Assembly (NCBI GenBank): GCA_030141605.1
Contig: JAQGDQ010001115.1
Coordinates: 1 to 60,000, forward strand
Length of the DNA stretch: 60,000 nt
Source of the DNA: Tubiluchus corallicola
Lineage: Eukaryota; Priapulida; Priapulimorpha; Priapulimorphida; Tubiluchidae
Reading direction: 5' to 3'
Every line of letters begins with the position of its first letter. The stretch's first letter is position 1. The notes beneath the pieces are model-generated. The model searched no databases. It was not told the origin of the DNA and saw nothing but the letters and a program-made list of their open reading frames with translations. The translations under genes were made by a program, and so were the position numbers. This document shows positions 45,922 to 59,269 of the stretch, piece by piece.

Positions 45922-47135
45922 TGATCTGTACTTTCCGGAGGAGGTAGATCGCCAATGGTCGTTAGCGTCAAAGTCGACCAATACAGGCAAGCTAAATACT
46001 TCCTGGTTAACGTGGCAAACACACCCACTGGCTCGGGATAGGTCCACCTTCCTTTAAAATCCTCTGATACGGAGATCACATAGTAGAAGCCTGCAAACCA
46101 GTGGGCCAGAAGAAGCAGAATGTGGATCAAGTTGACCACACGCCACAAGTTTGGATAAACAGTTCTAGACTCTATCACGTAATACAGCGTCCATGCGCGG
46201 TAGACCTTCACAAACCTTGGAAAGCGAAGCATGGCATGCATGGATTTCGTCCACACCTGTACAATATCTAAAGGAATGATCGATATCACGTCTAACACAA
46301 AGTACTTGGACTGGATGTAATGTTTAGCTAACTTTTTCGCGTCCTTCACCACAATACCTTGTTCCAGATACCCAGTCCGTAACTGAACTATGAAATCTAA
46401 GATGTACAAGAAGTCTGAGAGGCCGTCCAAGCCAAACCACAGATTCTGGTATTCCTCCTGTAACTCGGGGAATGATTCTCGGGCAATACACAGCCAAAGA
46501 TTATACAGGATAGCTGTGGTTAGTATGGTGCACCAATAACACATAAAGTTTGAGTCAGACGTCATAACCCCTGAAAGCCTCTTGAAAAGTCTGTGTCTGC
46601 AAAGCTGAAGCTGTTTCACACGTGTCGGCGATTCAACGTCCTCATCGGCGACCTTGTCCGCGTCGCGTTCCGCGTTCGGAGCCTGATGTCTCGTGGAAAA
46701 TCGTTTTATAAACGAGTCCTCTCTCGTCAAATGACCCGACCCCTTTTTCGTTTTGGTTCTCTTCTTGCGCAGGGTGGTTATGGCATGATTGGCATGCATA
46801 GTCCGTCGCACCTTCCCCCAACCCAAATGCACCCCTGCATGATCACGCCTTCTTTTCAACAATGGCGACCTTAGATGCACCGTGTTTTCCTCCTTCTCTA
46901 GGAGTGCATCCTCCTTGAAAGACACTCGGCGATTGTCTCGGCACGTTTTTCGGGATTTTTCCTCATGTGCGACTTCCGTAGGATCATCAGAATCGAAATC
47001 GACTATCCTTACTAGTGGCGCCATCTCGTGCTGATATTCGCTCTTCGGTTTTTCTTCCTCCCCTTGAGGTTCTTGGTAAACATCCAGCGTGATACTGGGA
47101 CGTTTCAGAATTGACTTGGCAGCAGCGAGCTCCAT
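45922..47135 (-). CDS. CNGL: CNGL-type cyclic-nucleotide-gated channel, coding exon 1 (N-term, S1-S5, pore)
   Basis: Codes for residues 1-404 plus two bases of codon 405 of a plasma-membrane cation channel opened by cAMP/cGMP. The N-terminal 190 residues are charged and likely cytosolic (KRRR and RKKRTKTKK basic patches). Membrane segments: S1 about 196-217, S2 231-255, S3 276-296, S4 301-321 with spaced basics in LRFPRFVKVYRAW, S5 330-355. The pore loop reads YWSTLTLTTIGDLPPP (385-400), the CNG signature, with Asp396 where vertebrate CNGA1 has the pore Glu. The ATG at 47135 is the first Met after an in-frame TAG at 47166-47168. The exon ends in phase 2 at a GTAAGTA donor (45915-45921). Downstream exons lie at lower coordinates. 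The closest family I recall is invertebrate CNGL rather than CNGA/CNGB; the family call is firm, the subtype is from memory. Confidence 0.95.
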
Positions 47136-47194
47136 CTTAGCGTCTTCTCCAGTGATGCAACTCTGCTAGCGCTGCATCTTGAATGACAGTCGAT
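47136..47194 (-). promoter_or_regulatory. CNGL: 5' UTR part of CNGL exon 1 with 3-codon uORF
   Basis: A good acceptor (pyrimidine-rich run ending TTTCAG, + strand 47195-47200) would open this exon at 47194, implying a non-coding first exon further upstream. The resulting 59-nt leader contains a minimal upstream reading frame, ATG CAG CGC TAG (47177-47166), in frame with the main ATG. The promoter is not visible in the window. Confidence 0.45.
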
Positions 47195-47199
47195 CTGAA

Positions 47200-47820
47200 A
47201 TGAGCAATTATAGGCAAAACGATTAACGATGCAATCTTACATATTGAATGGTTTCACTGCTACTGAAAGCGCCTAGCAATGAAGCCATGATTCCCGTAGC
47301 TCTGTGCAGATAAATGCTTACAAAGCTTGAGAATGATTTGATAAGTTTATTAGATCACCATACAGCGCAAAACGTGCGGATCGAAACAAATGAAAAAGGC
47401 TTAGAGTACTTAGAAAATTTCACAAAATTAAACATCTAGAAACATAATTCTGTGAGTAGAATTATCGAAATTATGCAACAATATTAAGAAATTTATTTAC
47501 TTTATTATTAAAAACTTTATTTTAGCAACATTAACACAAGCACAATTAACAAATCACAGACTTAAATAAACGACGCATACAGGAGCGCGTCCCTGGAAAT
47601 ACAGGGCTCTTTTTAAGCGTAGTTGATCTAAAAAATACCACAATTTATAACAAACACATCTACATATATATCACAGTGCTGATTGAATACATTAATTCTT
47701 AGCAAATTAGTTCGTGCCTCTTAATTTAGAATCACGTACTGTTTAAATTTTATGCACATAGTTAATCAACAATTTCTTAAATTCCACATCTCCACCTTTA
47801 TTTAAAAATATAAACTTATC
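47200..47820. other. Unassigned sequence upstream of CNGL exon 1
   Basis: AT-rich; no promoter or exon recognised. Confidence 0.5.
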
Positions 47821-47829
47821 CGTATCGTA

Positions 47830-48110
47830 CATGGATAGGATAGGATAGGATATCATATATGGATAGGAATTTTGGAAAAATATGTGACATTTGATTTAAG
47901 AACGCAGTCCTTTCTTGACAATAAACGAATGCATTGCATACTAAAGTGAAATTCATCTTCCGTGTTCCCATTCTTACATAAAGTACATTTTCCCATATCA
48001 ACAAGAGTTTTAGGTTTGGTATATCGACAAGCTTCAATTTATTATCTATGCGCGCTAACACTGAGTTTTGTGTAGGTTTTCTTATGTGCTCTAGGAACAC
48101 CAGTAATCAA
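47830..48110 (-). pseudogene. LINE ORF2 C-terminal relic
   Basis: The minus strand reads EACRYTKPKTLVDMGKCTLC then KNGNTEDEFHFSMQC, the RY..P......C..C....EDE.HF...C motif near the end of many LINE proteins. Frameshifted upstream of it. Confidence 0.78.
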
Positions 48111-48439
48111 ACGATGATTTTCGAGATTATACTCAGATTTCAACAGTCTATACGTCTACGGTTTATTAAATCCATTTGGATAAGCAGTATCATTATGGAT
48201 AGCATTTGCAAAATAGCTATTATAATTACTGCACACTTGCTTTTCGATTGAATGAATTAGCTTAGTTTTGCTAACATTAGTGACGTTTCACACTTGTAAT
48301 CTTTTAGTTTTCAACTGCTTAAATCTCCATTAAGCATGTGATTAAATAAAATGTATTTAGTCTAGTATGAGTAAATTAAATACTGGATGTTTGGTAGCTG
48401 CTAAGATAAAATAAACTTGATATAGCTTCAAAAGACTGT

Positions 48440-48505
48440 GTAGTCTAGAAATCATAGTGGTAGGCTTGTAATGCAAAGGTCCTTGGTTCAACTCCATGCT
48501 CAGCC
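48440..48505 (+). repeat. tRNA-like segment
   Basis: TAGTCTAGAAATCATAGTGG and CTTGGTTCAACTCC resemble A- and B-boxes. No intact cloverleaf. Confidence 0.35.
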
Positions 48506-48509
48506 AGAC

Positions 48510-49895
48510 TTTATGACATTTCGTTTCATTTCACACGGATAATATATTACTTGCTATTGCTTACGAATGTACTTCATCATTAACGCTTACTTTATTTATT
48601 TATTGACATTTATACATATATTAAAATTATATAAAAGTATAATTATATATACTTATGCTGTGCATACTGTGTATACGTATGCCTTCTATACGCATGCGCA
48701 GTTGCGCTGATCGTATAAAACATAAAAAGATGCACAAAAATAAAATTTCTAAAAACAATACCCTAAAATTGAACATCTCTCATTAAAAAGCTCCTAATAA
48801 AATGTACCTAAATATGAATTATATACTATATACAACACGTTCTATACAATCATCAGTCATTACCATTCTAGTTCAATGGTCTTTAAATTATGACAGAAGA
48901 CCTTTTCCATTTTCATTTTTACGTACATAGTTATTATTACGTACATTTGCGCAATAGTAAACAAAATGGAAAAATCTACTGACAATCAACGGAACAATTA
49001 ATACGCAATTGCCTGCAGCTGAGCTAAAAGCTGGGACCAGAAAAGCCCAACTGCAATATATGGTGTTTTGTTAAGTGGTTGGGGCAGAATAAAAGAGAAT
49101 GAAAGGGATGACATGACGGTGAAATTAGGGTGCAAGTAAGTAAAGAAAGAAGTTACGATGATTAACAGGCCAAGTGCTTTTGATGTTGGACACACCCTAG
49201 TCCATTTAGCTATTAGGTAATAAGTCTTCAATATTTGTTTATTCTTTATATATTTATATAAATTTACGACATGATGTTATAAATATAAACAGTTTTTTTC
49301 TAAGAATCACCCAGAGTAGGAATTGCGGTACTGCACCAGAATAAGTTTTTCTATACATTAGTTACGCTTAACACAGTCGTTAAACATTCAGCTTCAGCAG
49401 TAAAACATGCAAAGATTATGAAATATATAGAATAATATATATATAAAATGCGAAGAGATGATAATTCGATACTGATGAAAATGCGACGAAATGGCCCTAT
49501 TGCACAAGTCTGTTATGAACAGAGACAGACTGTAGATTGCAACCAACATGGTACGTGCAATATATGAAGAATAGGTCAAGACCAAATCCACCCAATATGC
49601 ATTTAAAGTGAAAGAAAAGGCTATATTTAAAGCACGTCGCATAAAAACTTCAAACGCAAAATTATATTATTTTGCATCACGCTTACCTGTTTGAAAGACT
49701 TGTGTTATTAGAAAAGAAAATTCTTAATAATTAAAAACATTCGCGCCATCTGGTAAAACGGCGATGTATCGACATCCCAGTGTACACCACCGTTTCACCA
49801 AAAAAACATCATTGTTGTTATTGACCATATAAAGTTATTTAAGCTTTCTCTGAGTTGTCGAAGAATAAGCTACAAATGCCTGATTATTTTTTCAA
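48510..49895. other. Unassigned AT-rich flank
   Basis: No coding motif in the small minus frames at 48998 and 49394. Confidence 0.45.
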
Positions 49896-49899
49896 ATAT

Positions 49900-50080
49900 T
49901 ACGCAATTTTATTTAAACTTATTTGAAACGACTTATAATCAAAATGGCAGCCCCTAACTGTCATCGCGGGAGTTCATATTTACAAGTTTTGTACAGAGTT
50001 ACTGCTGAAGCAGATTCTGTGCGCAATAAGACAGCATGTAAGTGATACAAAATTTCACGACGAATTTTTTACCCATTATG
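49900..50080. mobile_element. Dispersed family B fragment
   Basis: ATTTAAACTTATTTGAAACG, AATGGCAGCC, ATTTCACGACGAATTTTTT blocks match family B in inverse orientation to copy 8680. Confidence 0.55.
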
Positions 50081-50194
50081 TATGAAGAGTGTTTTTTATG
50101 CTTTAAGAGATCTTCTTAAATCTAGATAGACGTGATACTGCTTCCATGTTACAAGAAATAGAATACCAAACATTGGGCCGACAAAAGAAATAAA

Positions 50195-50520
50195 ATGTTT
50201 AGCAAAGTTGGTGCTGCAGTATTTAACACAATGTTTGTTAAACTTTGTTTGTTATTGTGTTTGATATTTTTGTTTATAGGATTTATGGAAAATTACAGAA
50301 ACAAATTAAACCGGTTTTTGTGTATGAATACATACAGTAATATCTTACTTAAACAAGATCATCAATTGTTAATTACGTACATTCCTAAAGTGTTGTTTAG
50401 AAATTGTAGAAAATTTAGAAATATCATAAAGACAACGCAAGAATTTTCGTTGCAGTGTGCGAAGTGGATTTGTCAGGTAAGTGGAACCCCAAAGAATACA
50501 AGAAAATTTTAAGTAATGTA
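50195..50520 (-). pseudogene. LINE ORF2 relic, left arm of a large inverted repeat
   Basis: Inverse of 51400-51680. In minus sense both encode remnants resembling the LINE C-terminal region after the reverse transcriptase. The 105-residue plus frame is antisense to the relic. Confidence 0.65.
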
Positions 50521-50524
50521 GAAT

Positions 50525-51010
50525 TAAAGCAAAACCGGACCCAACTTAAACTGTAGGTAAACAAAATATACTCTTTAAAATATTGAAACGAAACATACTA
50601 TTTTTTTAAAAAATGACTTACGTGAAAAAATTATTACCACAGAAACACAATTTCATGTTCACACCACTAGTTCTTCGTTGTTACATACCTTTCTCCATTC
50701 GCTAGTTAGACGGGCACTAGCGCCTACATTTCTGAAACGCATTGCACAAAAAAAACTGGTGCTGTACCTCTCAGTTCAGATGTCTGTTAGTTCGTTTTTC
50801 TTACCTTTATTATCTTAAAACTTAAAAAAGTCACTGAATATCTTACAGGAGCACTGTACTTCAATATTCGCTTTTGCAAACACGTGCAACACACTCTTGG
50901 AATATTTTTGCCGTTGCAAATTATGTTAGTTTGTGAAGTCATCACAAACTAATTAATTAATGTGTTTGCCCGTCATTAATTAAGATTTTAGTCTGTTATT
51001 TAATTATCAG
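50525..51010 (+). mobile_element. Dispersed family A copy
   Basis: Starts TTAAAGCAAAACCGGACCCA and includes CGCTAGTTAGACGGGCACTA; part of the inverted-repeat structure. Confidence 0.8.
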
Positions 51011-51089
51011 AAACGCTTTTGCAGTGTGAAACACTCAGCTAATGGAAAATAACATTCATGTAGTATACAGTTGAAAATGGAGCACTTAC

Positions 51090-51397
51090 TGTTAGATTTA
51101 TTTCTGTAATTTTTTTCGCCATTTGTTTTTTGACTATTGAACGTGTGTAGTTCGTCACAAACTGAGAGGCACAGCACCTGTTTTTTTGTGAACTGCTGAC
51201 GCTAGTACCTGTCTAACTAGCAAATAGCGAAATGCAATTGTGAAGAGTTAGTGCCGGGAACGTGAAATTGTGGTTTTGTGGCAATACTTCTACCAAAAGG
51301 TCATTTTTGAAAAAATAGCATGTTTCCTTTAAATATTTTAAAGAGTATATCGTGTTTAAGCTTAAGGTGTAAGATTGGGTTCAGTTCTGCTTTAATA
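51090..51397 (-). mobile_element. Dispersed family A copy (inverted partner)
   Basis: Ends GGTTCAGTTCTGCTTTAA; block order is inverse to 50525-50800. Confidence 0.75.
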
Positions 51398-51680
51398 CTA
51401 CCCTACTTAAAATTTGCTTGTGTTCTTTGGGGTTACTTGTCAAATTTAAAATCCACTTCGTGCACTGCAACAAAAATTCTTGCGTACTCTTTATGAAAAT
51501 TCAAATGTTTCTGTAATTTCTAAACAACACTTTGGTATTGTAAGTAATTAGCAATTGATGATCTTATTTAAGTGAAATATTGCTGTATTCATACACAAAA
51601 CCAGGTTTAATTTGTTTGTGCAATTTTTATAAATCCTATGAACAAAAGTATCAATATCTTATAATGTCGTGATCAAAACA
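51398..51680 (+). pseudogene. LINE ORF2 relic, right arm of the inverted repeat
   Basis: The plus frame reads LPYLKFACVLWGYLSNLKST, matching the LPY....VWG motif of CR1/L2-like ORF2 C-termini; decayed afterwards. Confidence 0.65.
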
Positions 51681-51689
51681 TTCGCATAT

Positions 51690-52540
51690 TTTTAACGCCA
51701 CTTAGTATATAACTATATAACAAGCAAGGAAAAGGTGGCAAAAAAAAAACTGGTGACAAAGAAAGAAAAGAAAACGCAAAACCTAGCAATGTTCCAATTT
51801 TTGCCGCCAATTTCCTTTCTCTTTCCGTTTCACTTTTTCTCTCACACGTATTCTGGTCACGTGATTTCCCGCTTATTTCCGTTCAGAAGAAAATTGCCAG
51901 GTTTAGTAAACTGTTTTATATAATTATCAAGCATTTATACAACGTCAACACGTGTATTACGTAAGACTAGCAGATGTGGATGCAAAAAACTATTAGCTTC
52001 ACCCAAGTGTAACATCTGAACAGGCAATCTGTGACAACAATAAAATGAGTTGAAGCGAAACATAAAACAGCCATAAACTTCTCGCAGCAATATATGGAAA
52101 TGAATAATAGACTAACGTAGCAGCAGTGTGAGAGATAGTAACAACAACAAGCTACGCCTATGATACGTTTATACGGCGGGTTTCATAGCCGAGTGGTCAC
52201 GGGGTCGCACTTGGCGACCGAAGTTAAGAAACGCGAAGGCTATTCAGTGAATGTTGCTGACAAACCTCTCCTGGTTCAGTTGCTCACCTTATAAGCAAAA
52301 CCTTGACAATGAGTGCGGTTCTGCTCTCTACAGGACCATCCGATGTGAGTAGGACCAGCTATTGCATGCTGGATTCTGACTTGCTTTTCTGAATAGCACT
52401 TTTTTAAACAAATCATTCAAAGCAAGGCCAATGGCCACCCAGATAAGGGGCTACACCCGAAAGATCAAAATACTGTGTGCAGAAGTAGCATTTCTGTAAA
52501 TAATTTTTTAGAGACAGGTGATAGTTATTGATGTTCTTCT
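51690..52540. other. Unassigned, with a tRNA/5S-like patch
   Basis: TAGCCGAGTGGTCACGGGGT (A-box like) then GCGACCGAAGTTAAG (5S-like) at 52190-52230 could be a SINE head. Nothing else recognised. Confidence 0.35.
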
Positions 52541-52544
52541 TCAA

Positions 52545-52700
52545 ACGGGCGTGGTTGTAGTGTCCAGGGAATCACTTTTCTGACAACGAATTCTACAAGT
52601 AGGATGGCCTTCAAACGGGTGTGGTTGTAGTGTCCAGGGAATCAGTTTTCTCAATCAGGTGAGCTTGTAGTTTTCAGAGAATCAGTTTTCTGCTAAATAA
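52545..52700. repeat. Diverged tandem repeat, about 70 bp x 2-3
   Basis: GTGGTTGTAGTGTCCAGGGA followed by ATCA.TTTTCT occurs at 52551 and 52621, with a third diverged copy. Confidence 0.75.
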
Positions 52701-52799
52701 TTCCACGGGTAAGATGATAAAGGGAAAACTGTAACAGCATTTACTTCTAGTTTCTAGAAATGTCCAGAATAAGTCATTGAGAAGCAACAGAAAAACTGC

Positions 52800-53310
52800 T
52801 TAAATCCAGGCTCATCTCATTTTACGACTTTTCCTTGTTTCAAAATGTCAATGATTTTAGTTTTATTTCATCATTAATAAATAATACTGAAACAAAGATA
52901 ACAACTCTACTGACAAATTCAGAAAAACACATTTCTGAAAATGACTGACTGGTGTGATTAATGTTCTTACTAGTTCATTATTAATGCAAAACTAGTTCGA
53001 CAGCTCTTGTAGTAAAGGATAAAAGTTGTCAAGTATTGACCTTTGAAAGATAGAACAAACCCACACTTATACGACAGAGAGTTCAAACGGAAGGCAATAG
53101 TGAACTGGATTTGAACCATGAAACAATGGGTTACAATTTTTGGTTTAAATCCAGACTCAGTTCCAGCTTTTCCTTGCTTCAAGATCTTAACGATTTTGGT
53201 TTTATTCCATCACTAATAAATAATACTGATATTAAGTTAATAAAATGAAAAAGAACATTTTTAAAAATGACTTACTGACGTAATTAATGTTCTTACGTCA
53301 TAATTTATTG
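52800..53310. repeat. Direct repeat F, two copies, plus an inverted copy near 56880-57210
   Basis: TCATTAATAAATAATACTGA and CACTAATAAATAATACTGA, each preceded by TTTTCCTTG.TTCAA, lie 350 bp apart. TACAAGAGCTGTCGAACTAG near 57190 is the inverse of 52986-53010. Confidence 0.65.
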
Positions 53311-53704
53311 ATCTTTTTTTATTCGCAATTATAAATTTTCTACCTTCAAATCAAGACTGACGAGTGATTGTATGGATAGTTAAAAGAGAAACCGAGGAAT
53401 TTAAGCAAGAATAATATGCCATGGGTCATGTTTGCTAATGATGAAACCAGTTCAATCTGTCCACGAGTCCACGAGTTTCTCACCGCTACCCACAAAGTAT
53501 TGCAGAACTCAGAAGTGAGCTGCTGTGAAAATTCTATGAACGTCTGAAACTTGTTAACATTGTGTCTTCTACGGTTATTGATGCACAAAACATCTTGTTA
53601 CTGTTATCTACAATTGACCAGCTGACAAGGATGTTTACCGAACTAATTTAAGATGATTAAAACAAAAAGTGCATTTTGAAAGTAGCTTGACAAGAGTTGA
53701 TTGT

Positions 53705-53835
53705 TGTTCCGATTGTTGTCGTTGTTGCCGACGATGGTATAGATGTCATTGTTGCCGACGATGGTATAGGTGTCATTGTTGCCAACGATGGTATAGGTGT
53801 CATTGTTGCCGACGATGGTATAGGTGTCATTTTAC
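53705..53835. repeat. 27-bp minisatellite, about 4 units
   Basis: GTCATTGTTGCCGACGATGG plus TATAGGT repeated; open frames on three frames are artefacts. Confidence 0.93.
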
Positions 53836-53999
53836 TTGTCATTGTCATTGTTGTAGCAGCAGCTGCTGTTGCTGTTGCACAGTCTGTTGTTGATATGTCT
53901 TCTGTCTGCTATTACAGGGCCGCACTCAAAACATTTTAAGTAATTTAGCAGACTGACAGACACTAATTTCCTTTTTTGGGATTCTAGTAAAAATATTTT

Positions 54000-54380
54000 T
54001 CCGCCGTCGGGGTCTCGCCGCCAGGGTCTTAGCAATCACCCCTGGACGGTTTGAACTAGTGCTATCAGTGGGCGAGAGGCCTCGGTTCGAAATCGACATC
54101 CTGAAACAGAACTAACGAAGCAAGCAACTGGGAGACATTCACCAACTTAAAAGGAGGGGTATAAGACCCGACCAAAACACTTAGCTTACCTACTAACTTT
54201 GTAAAAACTAGATTATTACTGTTAAATAAAGTTCTCTACTCACGACAGACATACAGCTGGCTAAACATGAAAAACTCAAAAAACTAATCTACACCCGAGG
54301 GCTTACCAGTCCCTGGGAGGACGGGTGCAGGCTTGTCCTGTTTAGCGTTACAAACACCAGCAACCACAGAACTCAAAGAA
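54000..54380. other. Possible LTR-like or pol III-related segment
   Basis: CCTCGGTTCGAAATC (54080) is B-box like; TTAAATAAAGTTCTC (54219) carries a polyadenylation-type signal. Not resolved. Confidence 0.25.
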
Positions 54381-55274
54381 ACAGGATGCGGCACTTGTAT
54401 TTATAGACTTGCAAGTGAAAACAGGTGAGTGTTCAAATTTAGAGTCAATCAGAACGCGGGATTTATGAATTTCAATCCAGTAAGATTAGTACATTTTAAA
54501 TTTATAGGGGTGTTTTACTTTAACACGACTTGAAATAACATACAGGCAGCATATCTGTGTCCTTGAGTGAGTGAAAGTTTGAACGCGAGACAGAGCAAAA
54601 ATTTATTAAAACGGTATGTCGATTTCTCAAATTTTAAACGAAGAAGTCACAGAATTCTCTACAGCCTGAATACTAATGGAATAAATGACTTGACAGTTGT
54701 ACAATGTTTCATATATGTTTCAATGTTTCAATGTACCATCAAGCCACAATACTAACAGTGTCTAGGTTCAATAATTAGCATTTGAAAGAGAAATGTCCTC
54801 ATACAATCGAACGCGAACGTTCGACAATATTCAAACATAGATTTTATTTTATCAAACAAAGAACACGTTCCTATTGCTAGTTTATTGATTTTCTGGTATT
54901 TATTTGCTGCAGTTATTGAAAATCACTATTTAATCGTTATCAGATATACAAGATTCACAGAGGTAAATACAGTTGGGATGATAATTATTAATTGTCTATA
55001 TATCTGGTTCAACATCACACATCTGATACCGTTAATTATCACCTCTCTTATCTTTTATTAACAGGCTCTGTCGTTCTGTTGACTTGCCCTGGATCTTACA
55101 GATCACAGGGGAATGTCATGCAGTTAAGCTGTTCAATGCAGTGGAAACAAGAAGCCACTTGCTACTATTTCAATTCAATTCGAGTCATCTTTTATTGTTT
55201 CCTTTTCCCGGCTATTGTACGAACACTTGCAAGTAAAAACGTTTTTTATGTAATAAAGATAGAGAGAAAGAGAT
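54381..55274. other. Unassigned flank
   Basis: The small plus frames at 54567 and 54992 show no domain. Confidence 0.45.
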
Positions 55275-56145
<871 letters not shown>

Positions 56146-56426
56146 TGGTGTTATTTATTGGCTTGCACCTTAATTACAACCATACCTGTTTTTGCTCACA
56201 CGTAAACACAATGCACACGTCTAATAGTTGGACAGTTACTCTCAATAATTGTGTGCGTGACACATCTGTAGAGAAATGAGGATCGTGCTGAGAAACGCAA
56301 CGACTTTATTGAGCTGGATTCATCACTAGCCAATATGCGGCATGCCATACTGTTCTTGCTTGTTTCTCTTTTAATTACCCACACAATCACTCGCCAGTTT
56401 GATTTCAGGATAGCAAATTTATTAGC

Positions 56427-56800
56427 ACTGCATTAATGAATTAGTTTCTCTCAAGAAACATTGTTTATTTTGAGAGTGTATTGTTTTCTCTAACAGTTCC
56501 AATGATACCCTAAAGTTTGCAGAATATTAGTGAACTATTAGTGAACCTATAATGTTGTTATTTTAACTTAAGAGCAATTATTAAATTGAAATTAAAGAAG
56601 ATTAAATTTAACATCCTTAAACTTTACCACCTATCCACATTTGAGATACCAATGTCGCATTTCATTTGACATGTGTCTACATTTGACTTACCAAAAACGC
56701 TTAAGATTTGTTGAAAACCATTGTTAACACATTTGAATTACCTAAATCTACATTTGAGTTAACGCAGGTATACATTTGACATGTAAAATCTAATATATAT
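56427..56800 (-). mobile_element. Partial inverted copy of the 38481 TIR element
   Basis: The reverse complement runs from ATTTTACATGTCAAATGTA to GAGAAA.TAATTCATTA, collinear with 38485-38872. Confidence 0.85.
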
Positions 56801-57233
56801 ATTATATAAAACCTATATTTGCGAACATAAAAAGGATCAATAAAATCCCGATGTAAGAACATTGACTACGTCAGTGAGACGAGTTTAGAAATATCATTTA
56901 AGGATCAATTAATTTCTTAAATAAAGTATTATTTATTATTGATGGAATAAAATCACAGTTATTAACATTTTTTAAGCAAGGAAAAGTGAAAAGTAGGGAC
57001 TGACAGTGGATTTAAACCAAAAACTGAAATCTAATGGTCCGTAGTGCAAGCCCAGTTCACTCCAAACTTTTAATATTATCTTCCCTTTGAACCCTGTGTC
57101 TTTAGGTTTCAATGTTTCAGTTTTTCATTGAGTTTGGATTTGTTCTATCTTTTGAAGGTTAAAACTTGAAAACTCTTAATCTTTACTACAAGAGCTGTCG
57201 AACTAGTTTCGCTGTCCATATTTAAATGCGATT

Positions 57234-57237
<4 letters not shown>

Positions 57238-57273
<36 letters not shown>

Positions 57274-57354
57274 AAGAGAGAGAGAGATAGAGAGAGAGAA
57301 AGAAATAAAGATAGAGAGAGAAAGGAGGAGAGAATGCGAGAGACAGAGAGGAGG

Positions 57355-57398
<44 letters not shown>
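57238..57398. repeat. (GA)n microsatellite, left of a LINE insertion
   Basis: GA runs around the imperfect block GAGAATGCGAGAGACAGAGA, which has a close counterpart to the right of the LINE. Confidence 0.97.
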
Positions 57399-57400
<2 letters not shown>

Positions 57401-58320
57401 TAATAATAATAATAATAATAAATCTTTATTAAAGAAATGAATATATATACACAAAGGTGCCTCTTTTTGCAGGCTCAGATCAACAAATTACATTTTCACA
57501 TAACAAATCTTTTAAATCCAGTTTCACACTATGTACAACGAATAACATTTTATACTTAAATTAGATATAATTTCAAACGAATCACAAGTATTATACAAAC
57601 AAATTAACTTTACACAACTACATAATTTATTTTTTTTTATACTGGAGCGGGCCTAAATTAACAGTTACTTAGTATAAAATTGTCCCTGATCAGGTTAGTG
57701 AAAGCCATTATTAAATTTTTATCAGATTGAAGCATAATATTACGTGTATAATTGGCATCAGCTATTTCCATGAACGGCATTCTTTTTGCATTATCTATTT
57801 TATTACATCTGAATAAAATGTGCTGAGGAGTTTGCTCTTCTTCTCCACATGGACATAAACTAGTATCACACATATTAAGTCTATACAAAAAGCTGTTAAA
57901 ATTCCCCTGGCCAGTTAAAAAGGACATGGCAATGGATTCTATTTTCCTTTCATTATTTCCAAGCGGCAAATTTAAGGGTGTACATTTTATATTCTGTATT
58001 TCAACATTATCTCCTCGAAATTGCATAACATGCCTATATTTAGTTGCCCAGGTATAAGAAACATAATCTGTAATTTGACGTTTGGTATAAATTAACATAT
58101 TTTCAGGAATTTGTTCAAGATCTGTATTACGAAAGTTTTCATTCCAGACAAATTTTAAAGTTTCTCACAGTCTGCACATTTGTATACATAATATTTTTAT
58201 AAATATGTCTTCCTGTCAGACGTGTACTACCATACCGCAGAATCTGTTGTTTTACTAAATCATTAGCGCTCTGACATAATGTCTTAAGACATGATTTAAC
58301 CACAATTACATTTAGGTTAA
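57399..58320 (-). pseudogene. 5'-truncated LINE ORF2 3' end
   Basis: The minus frame 58098-57658 reads LCPCGEEEQTPQHILFRCNK, the CxCGxxxxxxxHxLxxC motif of I/Jockey-type ORF2 C-termini, and ends in a natural-looking stop. A second frame (58320-58139) continues upstream after a frameshift (SANDLVKQQILRYGSTRLTG). The 3' end is CTTTATTAAA-like with a TTATTA tail (57399-57420). GA microsatellite on both sides. Confidence 0.85.
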
Positions 58321-58720
<400 letters not shown>

Positions 58721-59269
58721 CGAGACAGTAGACACTGTCCTGAAATGCGAGACGCAAAGAGATGATAGAGACAGTTAATGGCGTAACTGCAATGTTATCA
58801 AATCCGAGCAACTTGAATTACACTGGATAACTGTGGTAATCCCATAGATTATTTTAATACCGTTGTCTTGATTACCACTTAAGACTAGGCTATCAAACCG
58901 ACAGTCAATTTTTGCGTTGCTTCAGCTTGACTGCTACTATGTGGACTGCTTTCTGTGCAGGATAATGAATCTATTATAATCTTTATTAAACTGTGGTATA
59001 GTACTATGTATATTCTCAACAGTGCTCAGTAGAGGGTGCAAAATTATGCTGTAACGAATCAAGAATATCTATTTATTGAACTACATAGCAAAGCAGTTAC
59101 AAGAAACAAATAAAAACAACTTTAAAACATTGTACATCTAAACAGAGAAACCACGTGTATTTAGTACAATAGTTTTAGAGTGAAAAAACGTACATAGAGC
59201 AACATACATATTGCAAACTTAACATTACCTTAATATTACATGTATTACAGTTAGTCAGTCAATCAGGCT

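Noticed and set aside
46593-46874. 93-residue plus-strand frame
   Set aside because: Antisense to the N-terminal tail of the channel exon.
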